This document shows, in pieces, positions 43,800 through 52,574 of a DNA stretch of 64,000 nt. The stretch comes from GCA-016699835 sp964543905 (GTDB lineage Bacteria > Planctomycetota > Phycisphaerae > Phycisphaerales > UBA1924): contig CAZIZO010000001.1 of the NCBI GenBank assembly GCA_964543905.1, positions 62,001-126,000 of the forward strand, in the 5' to 3' direction. Position numbers and translations under genes: made by a program. The notes under the pieces were generated by a model that was given only the letters and a program-made list of their open reading frames with translations, was not told where the DNA came from and searched no databases. The stretch's first letter is position 1, and the number at the start of each line of letters is the position of its first letter.

Positions 43800-46000
43800 T
43801 CGTCGCCGCTCGATTCGGTGCACGTGGCTCTTGTCCTCTCCGTGACTTTCGGATAGGCTGGTCGGGCCGTCGTGGTGGTCATTGTGGAGGAACCCATGCA
43901 CGTCGCGTCTATAAGCGTGTCGAGGGTGGTGCGCCGGTCCCTGGCCTTCTTCGCCTGCCTGTCCGCCATGATCCTGCCGCTCGCCCCGGCACGCGCCCAA
44001 TCGTGCGGGGCGTGGGTCCAAGGCCCGGATCGCGGCATCGCGGGGGTCGTCGGCACCATCTTTGATGCCCTCGAATGTGATCCCGACGGCGCAGGCCCGA
44101 TGGGCGACATGCTCGTCGTCGCGGGCGACTTTACCATCGCCGGTGATCTCGAATCCCGCTTCGTCGCCGCGTGGGACGGCGAACGCTGGATTCCGATGGG
44201 CACCGGCCTGCAGTACGGCGCCGCGTCCGCGCTCGCATTCCACGAGGGGCGCCTGTACGTCGGCGGCTCCTTCAGCGGCAACGCCCTGAGCAACCTCGCC
44301 TGGTGGGACGGTTCGCGCTGGCAGTTCGTCACCCCCGGACCCATCGGGGAGGTGCGTGCCCTGTGCTCCTGGCGCGGTGAACTCATCGTCGCCGGTCACA
44401 TCATGGGCGTTCCACCCAACCTCCGAGCCTCAGGCATCGCCGCCTGGAGCGCGTCGGGATGGCGATCGCTCGGGCTGGGGCTCGACGGCGGCGTGACCTC
44501 CCTCGCCATCTATGGCGACCGTCTCGTCGCCGGTGGATCCTTTCGTGCCGCGGGCGGACGTCCACTCGCCGGCCTCGCCGCGTGGGACGGCGCCCAATGG
44601 AACTCCATCGGCGATGGCGGCCTCTCCCCCACCGCCCAAGGCGCCCGCGTCGTTCGAGCGCTCCACGTGCTCGGAAATAACCTCTACATCGGGGGTGGCT
44701 TTGACGGCGTGGCGGGCGTGCCCGCGTCCGGGCTGGCCCGTTGGGATGGCGAAGCATGGCAGGCCGTCTCGACCGACGAGCGCGACGTGGTCGGCCTTGG
44801 GTCGGACGGCGATCACCTCATCATCGCACAGCCCGCTTCCACGGAACGGTGGGATGGAGCGACTTCCCACGACTACGCGCCGATCGGGAACGTCTACCGA
44901 GTTGTCTCCTTCGCGGGCCAGGTCCACATCGCGGGCGACTTCCGCCGAGGGGGCGGCGCGTGGCGATGGGGCGTGGCGCGGCGTGCGGGACGTGTCTGGG
45001 AGCCTGTCTCGCCGGGCATCGACAATCCCATCCTCGCGATCCTGGAGCACGGCGGGCGCGTGATCGTGGGCGGGGAGTTCACCCGCCTCGGCGACGTGCC
45101 CGCGAACCACATCGCCGCATGGGATGGGATTCGGTGGTCCGCGATCGGGGAGGGGTTCGACGCCCCGGTTCGGGCCCTGACGATCTTCCGCGGACAGTTG
45201 GTCGCCGCGGGCGATTTCAGCCGGAGCGGCGGCGTTGCGTGCAATCGCGTCGCGATCTGGGATGGATCGGCGTGGCGGAGCGCCGTGGGTGAGGAGGTCC
45301 CGGGCTCGGTCGTCGCCGTCGCCGAGTACGCGGGCCAACTGGCGCTCGGCGTGCAGTTCCCCGCGGCGGGAAACACCCCCGCGGCGTTCCACATCTACCT
45401 GAGCGACGGCTCGGCGCTGATCCCGATCGCGGTCGACAGCCCCGGCACGATCGCTCGATTCTTCATCCACGAGGGGCGCTTGCTCGTCGGGGGCAACTTC
45501 ACCTCGATCGCCGGGTTGGCCTTGCGCAACCTGGCGGCGTGGGACGGCGAGGGGTGGGGCCTGGTCGACGGTTGGCAGCGCGGGCCCGTGCTGTGCATGG
45601 CGCGATTCCAGGGCGATCTGGTGGTCGGTTCGTCGTATCGCGACGGGGTCTGGAGGCTGGATGCTCGAACGCGGTTGTGGACGGCGGTGGGGCGTGGGCT
45701 CAGCAGCGGCGCAACGGCGCTCGTGGAGTATCACGGCGACCTGATCGCGATCGGCGGATTCCACCTCGCGGAAGGGCAGATCGCGGACGGACTGGCACGG
45801 TGGGACGGCGCGGCGTGGAGGCCCTTCGGCGCGGGGCTCGCCCGTCAGCGTGGGTTCGCGGTGTCGAACGGCGCGCTGGTCTACCGGGATGAGGTGGTGA
45901 CGGTCGGCGCGTTCGACCGCGTGGACGGCGTGGTGAGCGTCAACTGGGCCAGGTGGCGAGATTGCCCCGCGGACCTGGACGACGGGAGCGGCCTGGGGAA
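43800..46000. other. switch of strand composition (C-rich to G-rich plus strand), origin-type GC skew
   Basis: Left of about 43 kb the plus strand has many more C than G; right of about 45.5 kb it has more G than C, whether genes lie on the plus or minus strand. The change takes place inside the gene at 43896-46169, whose third codon positions drift from C to G. This sign change is what a replication origin produces; no dnaA or DnaA-box cluster is seen here, so the exact site is open. Confidence 0.5.
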
Positions 46001-46169
46001 GTGCGACGGGGGCGTGTCGATCGACGATCTTTTTTATTATCTGGAGTTGTTCGAGGCGGGCGACCCGCGGGCGGACGTGGGCACGCGCGAGGGCGAACTC
46101 GGACGCGACGGCGAGTTGACGTTGGAGGACGTCGGCGTGTACGTCCGGAGATATGCGGACGGTTGCTGA
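43896..46169 (+). CDS. secreted WDG-repeat (propeller-like) protein with GC-type dockerin tail
   Basis: ATG 43896 has GGAGG 6 nt upstream and opens a signal peptide (LAFFACLSAMILPLAPARA); 757 residues. The body has about a dozen repeats of 45-55 residues, each with a variant of L-A-A-W-D-G-x-x-W followed by G-L and then L-Y-V-G-G-x-F (for example VAAWDGERWIPMGTGL, IAAWDGIRWSAIGEGF, LARWDGAAWRPFGAGL), most likely beta-propeller blades. The tail is one GC module (DLDDGSGLGKCDGGVSIDDL) followed by a decayed second copy (GRDGELTLEDVGVYVRRY) that still ends in GC. No enzymatic motif. It spans the skew switch and converges on the ferredoxin gene with 13 nt between stops. Confidence 0.85.
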   Translation: MHVASISVSRVVRRSLAFFACLSAMILPLAPARAQSCGAWVQGPDRGIAGVVGTIFDALECDPDGAGPMGDMLVVAGDFTIAGDLESRFVAAWDGERWIPMGTGLQYGAASALAFHEGRLYVGGSFSGNALSNLAWWDGSRWQFVTPGPIGEVRALCSWRGELIVAGHIMGVPPNLRASGIAAWSASGWRSLGLGLDGGVTSLAIYGDRLVAGGSFRAAGGRPLAGLAAWDGAQWNSIGDGGLSPTAQGARVVRALHVLGNNLYIGGGFDGVAGVPASGLARWDGEAWQAVSTDERDVVGLGSDGDHLIIAQPASTERWDGATSHDYAPIGNVYRVVSFAGQVHIAGDFRRGGGAWRWGVARRAGRVWEPVSPGIDNPILAILEHGGRVIVGGEFTRLGDVPANHIAAWDGIRWSAIGEGFDAPVRALTIFRGQLVAAGDFSRSGGVACNRVAIWDGSAWRSAVGEEVPGSVVAVAEYAGQLALGVQFPAAGNTPAAFHIYLSDGSALIPIAVDSPGTIARFFIHEGRLLVGGNFTSIAGLALRNLAAWDGEGWGLVDGWQRGPVLCMARFQGDLVVGSSYRDGVWRLDARTRLWTAVGRGLSSGATALVEYHGDLIAIGGFHLAEGQIADGLARWDGAAWRPFGAGLARQRGFAVSNGALVYRDEVVTVGAFDRVDGVVSVNWARWRDCPADLDDGSGLGKCDGGVSIDDLFYYLELFEAGDPRADVGTREGELGRDGELTLEDVGVYVRRYADGC

Positions 46170-46182
46170 AGGAAACGACGCC

Positions 46183-46581
46183 TCAGTGCGGCACTTCCTT
46201 CACCGCGTTGCGATTCCAGGCGGGGACGCGGACGACGATGGGGCCTTCGCCCTCGATCGTGCACTGGCAGGAGAGGCGGCTGTTGCGCTGGAGGCCCGGT
46301 GCTTCTTCGACGCGATCTTCCTCGGCCTCGGTGGGCTCGCTGAGGCTCGCGGCGCCGGATTCCACATAAATGTGGCATGTCGAGCAGGCGCACACGCCGC
46401 CGCAGGCGTGCTCGATGTTGATGCCGTGGTCCATGGCGACTTCGAGGAGGTGCTCGCCCTTGGCGGCCATGAGATCGACCTCGCGCTGGTCCTTGCCGGT
46501 GAGTCCCACGGGGTCTTCGAGGATGTACTTGACGGGGACGGTCTCTGGGCCGTGGTAGTGGTCGGAGCGCTTGAGGTGCAT
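46183..46581 (-). CDS. 2Fe-2S ferredoxin (adrenodoxin/ISC type)
   Basis: The 132-residue electron carrier has the plant/vertebrate-type 2Fe-2S ligand pattern: HACGGVCACSTCHIYV supplies Cys60, Cys66 and Cys69, and RLSCQC supplies the fourth at 105 or 107. The HACGG...C-STCH form is that of Isc/adrenodoxin ferredoxins, which give electrons to Fe-S assembly. A short N-terminal extension precedes the fold. It is not next to the isc genes (3.4 kb away), and its ATG has no ribosome site. Its role in Fe-S assembly is inferred from its type. Confidence 0.9.
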   Translation of the reverse strand: MHLKRSDHYHGPETVPVKYILEDPVGLTGKDQREVDLMAAKGEHLLEVAMDHGINIEHACGGVCACSTCHIYVESGAASLSEPTEAEEDRVEEAPGLQRNSRLSCQCTIEGEGPIVVRVPAWNRNAVKEVPH

Positions 46582-46875
46582 GGGGGATGGTATGAGAAGC
46601 GTGGAAAAGGGGCAAAGGAGAATCCTGGTCGGGGGCGTGGCCGGCGCGAACGGTGTATTTGGATGTCAAAGAAGGGAGTGGCTCTATCAAGGGGCGAAGG
46701 GACGGGATTGTGCGCGCGCGGGAGGTTTGTAAGCGGATGCAAACGCTGGGAAGGGCTGGTTTTCTCGAGGCCGATCGTGCGCCCGGAGTTTTGAAATAAC
46801 GGGGGTGGGACGTGCGCGCGTGTGCGCACAACGGGCGTCACTCCCGGTTGGGCGGATCGAGGCTGGACCGGGTGT

Positions 46876-48195
46876 TCATTGCCCGAGCGCCCGAAGGAGA
46901 ACGGTGGCGTACGAGCCGCTGGGGAGATCGAACCGGAGCGTGCGTTTGAGGCGCTTGCCCCCCTTGGAGAGGTCGTCGGGTTGGGGGGGGGTCAATCCGA
47001 AAGAGGTCGCGAGGGCGAAGAGTGGGCGGTCGAACGCGTCGAAGGCGGGACGGCGGAGGCCCGGGATCCGGAGTTGGTCGAGGGTGAGATGCTCCTCGCG
47101 AAGGACGTGGTCGTAGGCCTGCGTGGCCCAGGACGGCACGGTGGTCGATGGCGCGGGCATGGGGAGTTCGCGATCTCGGTCGATGGGCGTGATGGCGTCC
47201 GCGCGCGGGAAGAGCATCAGGGCGAAGTCGTCGCGGGCGCGGATGACCCGTGCGGCGTCGTTGGGTTGGGCGTGGGCGAGGGTCGGGACGAGCGTGGCGG
47301 CGACCTTGTTCCAGAGGTACGACTGGAACGCCTCGACGATGACGCGCTGCGTGAAGTACGGAAGGGCGGCGAAGGCGAGTTGGAAGGATTGGCCGCGGGC
47401 GAGGACTTCGATGGCGGCACGCTCGGGGCACCGGGGGAGCGTAGAGGCGAGCGACGACCAGTCGCCCCAGTTTTGTGCCAGTTGCCGGGTGAAGGCGCGT
47501 TTGGCGCCGGTGTCCTTGCGTGCGGGGGTGGCGATGGCGAGGCGGAGGGCCTCCTCGAACTCGCCCCTGATGAGATGGGCGGCGGCGAAGCCGCGCCCGT
47601 GGCGTGCGGAGCCGAAGCGTTGGTCGCCGAAGTAGTTGGTGAAGAGGAGGGAGGTTGGATCGACATGGAGGCACGCGAGGTGGCGGTCGATCGTGTCGAT
47701 GTGGCTGGGCGTGAGGTCCCGGATGGTGATGGTGAAGCGGTTGCGGTCGATCCAGGCGGCCGAGGCGGGGTCGCGTGCATAGCCGAGGAGTTGGGCGTGG
47801 CACGCACCTGGGGAGGGGAGGGTCGAGGCGGCTTGATCGATCGCAGATGGAGGGTGGGGAGCGGATGAAATCCACCCCAGACCGGCGTTGGGGGAGGCGG
47901 CTTCAAGAAGGCCCATCCTTCCGGACTTGGCGTGTCCATGGGAGAGCGAACAGGAGACGAGTTGGGAGGTGATGGCGTGCTTGTCCTTGAGGCCGGCGTG
48001 TTGGATCGCGTTGGGCTTGAGGTTGAGCGCTTTCGCGAGGCGCTGCTCGGCTTCGGGCGTCGAGAGGGAGTTTTTGGTGAGGTAAAGAACGGCGTGGGGC
48101 GTGGCGGGCGAGGGGGACGGCGCGAGCGAGGCGAGGAGCGATGGCGCGGGCCGCTCTTCCACGCGGAAATCTTGGGGGGTACGGCGAATGGTCAT
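46876..48195 (-). CDS. truD: tRNA pseudouridine(13) synthase TruD
   Basis: The 439-residue enzyme isomerises U13 of tRNA-Glu. TruD motifs are present in order: MTIRRTPQDFRVEE at the start, HAGLKDKHAITSQ with the catalytic Asp, TNYFGDQRFGSARHG, and AFQSYLWNKV. It is longer than E. coli TruD, with an enlarged middle domain. ATG 48195 is chosen at the conserved start; the open frame continues upstream without support. It follows the ABC ATPase and STAS genes on the same strand with gaps of 145 and 65 nt, so they may be cotranscribed. Confidence 0.92.
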   Translation of the reverse strand: MTIRRTPQDFRVEERPAPSLLASLAPSPSPATPHAVLYLTKNSLSTPEAEQRLAKALNLKPNAIQHAGLKDKHAITSQLVSCSLSHGHAKSGRMGLLEAASPNAGLGWISSAPHPPSAIDQAASTLPSPGACHAQLLGYARDPASAAWIDRNRFTITIRDLTPSHIDTIDRHLACLHVDPTSLLFTNYFGDQRFGSARHGRGFAAAHLIRGEFEEALRLAIATPARKDTGAKRAFTRQLAQNWGDWSSLASTLPRCPERAAIEVLARGQSFQLAFAALPYFTQRVIVEAFQSYLWNKVAATLVPTLAHAQPNDAARVIRARDDFALMLFPRADAITPIDRDRELPMPAPSTTVPSWATQAYDHVLREEHLTLDQLRIPGLRRPAFDAFDRPLFALATSFGLTPPQPDDLSKGGKRLKRTLRFDLPSGSYATVLLRALGQ

Positions 48196-48340
48196 GGAAC
48201 TGTGGAGAGCGTCGAGATAGGGGCGAGGAGGCGAACCTCGAGACGGAATCGGCGCGTGGGCGTGCGTGGGCCGATCGGGCGATTGGACTTTGCAGGAGGA
48301 GGTCGGGTCGCCGATGGTGAAGGCGGCGGGGAGCGCGGCG

Positions 48341-49120
<780 letters not shown>

Positions 49121-49185
49121 GGATGGAGGGAGAAGAGGCGCGGCGGCGCGAAATCCGTCGGGGCACGGGGCTTGGACGGGAGGCG

Positions 49186-49530
49186 TTAGCCTCCGGCTTC
49201 TTCGAGTTGGATACCGGCGAGGGCGGTCAAGGGGTCGGGGGCGACGCGGAAGACCTTATCGAGGCCGGTGACGGCGAGGACGGACCAGACGTCCTGGGAG
49301 ACCGAGCAGAGGCGGACGAGGCGGGAGCATTCCTGGAGGCGTTTCTTGATGCGGAGGAGTTGGGCGAGGTTGGAACTGTTGACGTAGGAGACGCCGCCGA
49401 AGTTGAGCACGACGTGGGGGACGTCGTCGCTCTGGGTGACGCGTTGGATGACGCCGGCCAACTCGTCGGAGAGGGCGGGCTCATCGGCGAGATCGACGAC
49501 GACGATGTTGTCAGACCAGTCGGTGGGCAT
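49186..49530 (-). CDS. STAS-domain protein (anti-sigma factor antagonist family)
   Basis: A 114-residue single STAS domain. The pattern is DNIVVVDLADEPALSDELAGVIQRV, then VVLNFGGVSYVNSSNLAQLLRIKKRL, where Ser52 or Ser53 is the usual phosphorylation site, and LRLCSVSQDVWSVLAVTGLDKVFRV. Such proteins switch sigma factors or signalling kinases through partner binding. No anti-sigma kinase is next to it. ATG 49530 is taken; the frame is open far upstream but that part is antisense to the PLP enzyme gene. It lies 65 nt before the ABC ATPase. Confidence 0.85.
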   Translation of the reverse strand: MPTDWSDNIVVVDLADEPALSDELAGVIQRVTQSDDVPHVVLNFGGVSYVNSSNLAQLLRIKKRLQECSRLVRLCSVSQDVWSVLAVTGLDKVFRVAPDPLTALAGIQLEEAGG

Positions 49531-49710
49531 AAGGGGGCGCGAGGTGCGTGCGAGGAGTATACCGGAGGACTGGGGAGGAAGTTCGCGGAAGCGGTGTGAA
49601 GAGGATGTGAACGAGGAAATGGGGAGGATTTTGCGGGTGGGAAGCGTGCTGGGAGATTCCAAAGTGAGGATTGGGCGCGTACGCTGTGCCGCGCCGATAT
49701 TGGAATCCAT

Positions 49711-51018
49711 ATGCTCGCCACCGCCGCCGCTTTGTCGTCTTCCCAAACGGGTGTCTCGCCGCGTCCAACGGAGTCGAAGTTGGGCCCGTCGCTGGAGGCA
49801 CGACCGCTGACGTTTCCGACGAACCAGTGGACGCTGGACCCGACGTTGACGTTCCTGAATCACGGGTCGTATGGGAGCGTGCCGCGGAGCGTGCAGGACG
49901 CGCAGGCGGAGGTGCGTGCGCGGATGGAGCGGGACCCGGTGCGGTTCTTCAAGGTGGACCTCGAGCGGATGATGGACGAGGTGCGGGAGCGGATCGGGGG
50001 CCTGGTGCATTGCCGGGCGGCGGACATCGCGCCGATGCCGAACGCGACGGTGGCGTTGTGCACGGTCTTGAACAACACGAAACTCGGTCCCGGGGATGAG
50101 GTGCTCATCACGGACCATGAGTACATGTCGATCGTGAACGAGTTGGAGCGGGTGTGCGCGGCGACGGGGGCGCGGGTGGTGAAGGCGAAGGTGCCGTTCC
50201 CGATCGAGGGCCCGGAGCAGGTGACGGAGGCGGTGCTCGGCGCGGCGACGTCGCGGACGAAGATCGCGTTCATCGCGCACATCACGAGCGCGACGTCGCT
50301 GATCTTCCCGGTGACGGCGATCGTCCGAGGGCTGATGGCGCGCGGGATCGAGGTGTGCGTGGACGGGGCGCACACGCCCGGGCAGATCGAGGTGGACGTG
50401 CAGGGCCTGGCGCCGACGTATTACGTGGGCTCGTTCCACAAGTGGCTGTCGTGCCCGAAGGGGAGCGGGTTTCTGTACGTGCGGAGCGACAAGCAGGCGG
50501 GATTCCGTCCGCACGCGTTGTCGAGCCGGGCGCACAAGGTGAGGCCCGAGCGGGCGTTGTTTCTTCGGGACTTTGATTACGTGGGGACGAACGACTATTC
50601 GGCGATGCTGTGCGTGCCGCAGGCGATCGACGCGCTCCGCGGGATGCTCCCGGGCGGGCTGGCGGCGTTGTATCGCTCGAACCATGAACTGGCGCTGAAG
50701 GCACGGGACATCGTGTGCCGGGCGCTGGGGGTGTCGGCACCGGCGCCGGACGCGATGATCGGGTCGATGGTGACGATCCCGCTGCCGGAGCCCGCGGCGG
50801 AGATGATGAGCCGGGTGACGGAGTATGACGATCCGCTGCAGGATGAGTTGATCCGTCGGCATCGGATCGTGGCGCCGATCTGGCGGCTGTCGGCGGACAA
50901 CCGCCGCGTGATCCGGGTGTCGGCGCACCAGTACAACACGACGGCGCAGTTCGAGACGTTGGCGCAAGCGCTGCTGGAGGAGTTGGCGCGGGAGCATCCG
51001 AAGCGGGTGTCGGCGTAA
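49711..51018 (+). CDS. class V aminotransferase-fold PLP enzyme (isopenicillin-N epimerase-like)
   Basis: The 435-residue PLP enzyme of fold type I has FLNHGSYGSVPRSVQDAQ at the N-terminus, MPNATVALCTVLNN, a cofactor Asp in CVDGAHTPGQIEVDVQ (218) and the Schiff-base Lys in GSFHKWLSCPKGSGFL (244). This is the epimerase/desulfurase-like branch of class V; the opening HGSYG and the late GTNDYSAMLCVPQAI resemble isopenicillin N epimerase and ergothioneine-type lyases. The reaction is not predictable. No Shine-Dalgarno; GATATT ends 9 nt before the ATG. Confidence 0.85.
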   Translation: MLATAAALSSSQTGVSPRPTESKLGPSLEARPLTFPTNQWTLDPTLTFLNHGSYGSVPRSVQDAQAEVRARMERDPVRFFKVDLERMMDEVRERIGGLVHCRAADIAPMPNATVALCTVLNNTKLGPGDEVLITDHEYMSIVNELERVCAATGARVVKAKVPFPIEGPEQVTEAVLGAATSRTKIAFIAHITSATSLIFPVTAIVRGLMARGIEVCVDGAHTPGQIEVDVQGLAPTYYVGSFHKWLSCPKGSGFLYVRSDKQAGFRPHALSSRAHKVRPERALFLRDFDYVGTNDYSAMLCVPQAIDALRGMLPGGLAALYRSNHELALKARDIVCRALGVSAPAPDAMIGSMVTIPLPEPAAEMMSRVTEYDDPLQDELIRRHRIVAPIWRLSADNRRVIRVSAHQYNTTAQFETLAQALLEELAREHPKRVSA

Positions 51019-51194
51019 AGAGGTTCGGCGCGGGCCGCGGGGTGGTTTGATCCCGGTGTTTGTGGGGCCGAGGCGTCCAAAGTGGGGTACGCCCGGGGTT
51101 GGGCGGGCCTTCCCAGAGTTGAGATTTTCAAGCGGCGGACCGGGGGTGTGCCCATCGGAGCGGTGACGTGCGCGGATTTCTTGGGCCCAGTCTC

Positions 51195-51223
51195 TTGATT
51201 TCCTGACTACGTTATCCGATAAT
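51195..51223 (+). promoter_or_regulatory. sigma70-type promoter of the outer-membrane protein gene
   Basis: TTGATT (51195-51200) and GATAAT (51218-51223) are separated by exactly 17 nt. The start would be near 51230, about 60 nt before the ATG at 51293. Confidence 0.7.
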
Positions 51224-51292
51224 CGAGTGCAGCCGACAGGGGGTTTGCGCGTGGCTCACTCACTGGACGGCCTACTTCGGGAGTTGGACCAA

Positions 51293-52285
51293 ATGCGACT
51301 TCATCATGCGTGCCGAACGGCGGCGGCTCTCCTCCTCGTGGCGGGCGCGTTGACCTCGAGCGCGGCGGGACAGGAGGCGGCGAAGACGACGGACGCGGCG
51401 GCGAGCGCCTCGGGCGTGAATCCGAATGCGACGTTTGCGTTTTCGAAAGAGCGTTGGCACTCGGACTCGAAGATCGGGTGGGATGGGTTCCTGAGCGGGC
51501 TGCGCGGGTTCGAGCACTTCTATGAGCCCGTCGGGCAGCCGATCTACTTCGAGTCGCCTTTCAATAACACGGGCGTGCGGTTCCTGTACCTGCACCACGA
51601 GTTCAGCGACAAGAGCCAACTGCAGGGCGGCAACGTGGACGTGGCGGCGGTGCAGGCGCGGGTGGCGCTGACCGAGCGGCTGGGATTCATCGCGACCAAG
51701 GACGGGTATTCGTGGCTGGACGCGAACCTGCTCCCGGAAGAAGAAGGCTGGAACGGGATCGCGGCGGGGCTGAAGTATGCGGTGTACGTCGATCGGGACA
51801 ATGATTTCGTGATCACGCCGGGCGTGCGGCTGATGCTGCAGAGCGGCGAATGGAAGGTGCTGCAGAGCAACCCGGCGGAGATCAGCCCGTTCGTGTCGAT
51901 GGCGAAGGGGTGGGACAAGTTCCACCTGGTGGGGAACGCGACGGTGCGTGTGCCGTTCGATGACGACGACGGGAACACGATCTTCCAGTGGGACCTGCAC
52001 GCGGACTACGACCTGATCGGCGGGTTCGCGCCGTGCATCGAAGTGCACGGGCTGCACTACCTGAGCGACGGGAACAAGTTGCCGCTGAAGGTGGGCGGGC
52101 TGGACTACGCGAACATCGGCTCGGCGGACGTGGACGGGAGCACGGTGGTGTGGATGGGTGTGGGTGGTCGGTGGAAGTTCAACCCACATCTTTCGATCGG
52201 CGGGACGTACGAGTTTGCGTTGACGAACAAGAACGCGGACATCATGGACAAGCGCGTCACGTTTGATTTGCAGTTCGTGTACTAG
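51293..52285 (+). CDS. outer-membrane beta-barrel protein (porin-like)
   Basis: ATG 51293 gives 330 residues with a signal peptide (ACRTAAALLLVAGALTSSAAG). The mature part is made of short alternating strands (FLYLHHEFSDKSQ, VDVAAVQARVALTERLGFIAT, GIAAGLKYAVYV, FVITPGVRLMLQSG, HLVGNATVRVPFDDDD, QWDLHADYDLIGGFAP) and ends in FDLQFVY, with a C-terminal aromatic residue as needed for barrel insertion. It resembles the broad family of outer-membrane transport proteins; the substrate is unknown. It has its own promoter and a strong terminator, so is expressed alone. Confidence 0.8.
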   Translation: MRLHHACRTAAALLLVAGALTSSAAGQEAAKTTDAAASASGVNPNATFAFSKERWHSDSKIGWDGFLSGLRGFEHFYEPVGQPIYFESPFNNTGVRFLYLHHEFSDKSQLQGGNVDVAAVQARVALTERLGFIATKDGYSWLDANLLPEEEGWNGIAAGLKYAVYVDRDNDFVITPGVRLMLQSGEWKVLQSNPAEISPFVSMAKGWDKFHLVGNATVRVPFDDDDGNTIFQWDLHADYDLIGGFAPCIEVHGLHYLSDGNKLPLKVGGLDYANIGSADVDGSTVVWMGVGGRWKFNPHLSIGGTYEFALTNKNADIMDKRVTFDLQFVY

Positions 52286-52370
52286 ACCCACGCCACGGCC
52301 TCCGCAACAACCGGAGGCTGGCCGGACTCGTCACGCACGCGAGTGTCCGGAGTCCGGCCTTCCCCCTGTA

Positions 52371-52416
52371 GCCCACACATCGCCCTTGTCGGCATGTGTG
52401 GGCCTTTTTGTTTTTT
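52371..52416 (+). terminator. rho-independent terminator after the outer-membrane protein gene
   Basis: A perfect 10-bp stem (GCCCACACAT 52371-52380 with ATGTGTGGGC 52394-52403) is followed by CTTTTTGTTTTTT, the best T tract in the window. Confidence 0.92.
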
Positions 52417-52574
52417 GCGGGAAGGGGAGCGAACATGGAGCGCGACGCGAGTCCGAAAAAAAGCAACGGGGTGGGGTGGCGATGAGAGGGTTTTTGGTAT
52501 TTCGGATCGGGGCGGTGGCGGGTGGATCGAAGTTGGGTTATATTGGCGGGGCAGGAGTACGAGGAGATACCAAA

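Noticed and set aside
46805..46840. GTGCGC / GCGCAC inverted repeat downstream of truD as a terminator
   Set aside because: The stem is short and no T tract follows on the minus strand.
49186..50997. 603-codon minus-strand frame continuous with the STAS protein
   Set aside because: Only the last 114 residues make a domain. The rest is Arg/His-rich antisense of the PLP enzyme gene, so the STAS protein starts at 49530.
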